The notes under the pieces were generated by a model. The model made no database searches. It was not told the origin of the DNA and saw only the letters and a program-made list of their open reading frames with translations. The translations under genes were made by a program, and so were the position numbers. DNA of 64,000 bases from PALSA-911 sp963743035 (GTDB lineage Bacteria > Pseudomonadota > Alphaproteobacteria > Acetobacterales > Acetobacteraceae), in assembly GCA_963743035.1 (NCBI GenBank), contig CAVUOB010000004.1:310001-374000 (forward strand), in the 5' to 3' direction. Positions 63,561-64,000 of this stretch are shown here, one piece after another (the first letter of the stretch is position 1; every line of letters starts with the position of its first letter).

Positions 63561-64000
63561 CTAGCGGTCCAGCCAGGCGTCCTCGAACCGCCATCCGTTG
63601 TAGGTGCTGTTGACCATGATCGTGATGCCCTTCACCTCCGGCCGCCAGCAAGTGCCGGAGCGGATGAAATAGAGCATCGGCCGCACTGCGTCGGCCTGCA
63701 GCCGGCGGTCGATCTCCCACACCAGGCGCTTGCGCTTCTCCTGGTCGGTTTCCATGGATTGCTGGTTGACCAGCGCGTCCAGCTCCTTGTTGCAATACCC
63801 CATGTAATTGCGCGAGCCGCAGACATAGTTCTCGAAGAATTGCTGGTCCGGCTCGTCCACGCCGTTGCCGACGATGCTGAGCGCGACCTGATAGTCGCGC
63901 CGGATCAGCTTCGGCACCCAGGTGGCGGTCTCGATCACTTCCAGCTCGCCGTCGATCCAGATTTCCTTGAGCTGGTCCATCAGCAGCACGGCGGGGTCGC
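63561..64000 (-). CDS. Peptide/nickel-type ABC transporter substrate-binding protein (family 5), C-terminal part
   Basis: Only the last ~146 residues are in the window; the gene continues beyond the right edge. The sequence shows the C-terminal lobe of a family 5 extracellular solute-binding protein: VALSIVGNGVDEPDQQFFEN, CNKELDALVNQQSMETDQEK, RRLVWEIDRRLQADAVRPML and the ending YNGWRFEDAWLDR. It probably belongs to a dipeptide/opine-type importer upstream, and the 65-bp gap to the acyl-CoA dehydrogenase leaves open whether they are one transcript. Confidence 0.82.
   Translation of the reverse strand, partial: DPAVLLMDQLKEIWIDGELEVIETATWVPKLIRRDYQVALSIVGNGVDEPDQQFFENYVCGSRNYMGYCNKELDALVNQQSMETDQEKRKRLVWEIDRRLQADAVRPMLYFIRSGTCWRPEVKGITIMVNSTYNGWRFEDAWLDR

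Overview
The window comes from a high-GC, flagellated alphaproteobacterium, most likely Acetobacteraceae or a related Rhodospirillales lineage (an inference from gene content, not a phylogeny). Supporting signs are the fliL-fliM-DUF6468-motE order, a sigma-54 type promoter before flgF, a RuBisCO-like protein paired with a cupin, many branched-chain-amino-acid-type (LIV) transport genes and palindromic GC-rich intergenic repeats.

Region 1-9 kb (+ strand) holds the end of a reducing polyketide synthase (AT-DH-KR-ACP-thioesterase), a SAM-domain class III adenylate cyclase with AAA and TPR regions, and a patatin-like protein. All three are broken by several single-base frameshifts. Region 9-13.4 kb holds a RuBisCO-like protein plus cupin (probable methylthioadenosine salvage to isoprenoid precursor), a PEP-CTERM surface protein, a GPP34 protein and a DUF1127-thioesterase fusion. 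Region 13.3-17.7 kb holds an acyl-CoA ligase, 3-hydroxyisobutyrate dehydrogenase and DUF3237 operon and a serine hydrolase. Region 17.7-19.3 kb holds speE and speD, with an intrinsic terminator between them.

Region 19.5-29.1 kb is a flagellar locus. One arm on the minus strand runs fliL, fliM, DUF6468, motE-like, a 22-codon CheY-like stub and a large exported alpha-solenoid protein. The divergent arm is flgF, flgG, flgA, flgH. A complete IS701-family element (29,107-30,521, CTAA duplication) sits exactly between flgH and a convergent emrA-emrB efflux operon.

Region 33.5-49 kb is catabolic: msrB, a sugar-acid dehydratase pair (FAH family and enolase superfamily), a CDGSH iron-sulfur protein, hyuA-hyuB, a DUF218 membrane protein, an HcnABC/opine-oxidase-like three-subunit oxidase, a CoA-transferase, a sulfurtransferase, an MFS carrier and a solute-binding protein. 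Region 49.3-64 kb is almost wholly minus strand. It runs from a peptide-type binding protein (cut by the window edge) through an acyl-CoA dehydrogenase, a succinyl-CoA-ligase-like pair, livHMGF and an acyl-CoA synthetase to three tandem paralogous binding proteins, an SDR and a VOC protein. It looks like uptake, CoA activation and oxidation of a carboxylic acid of unknown identity.

Fifteen frameshifts were placed by eye. Fourteen fit one surplus base, and all lie before 27.2 kb, with none in the following 37 kb. Local sequence error is the simplest explanation, so the broken genes should not be taken as dead without checking reads. No tRNA, rRNA or CRISPR array was seen.
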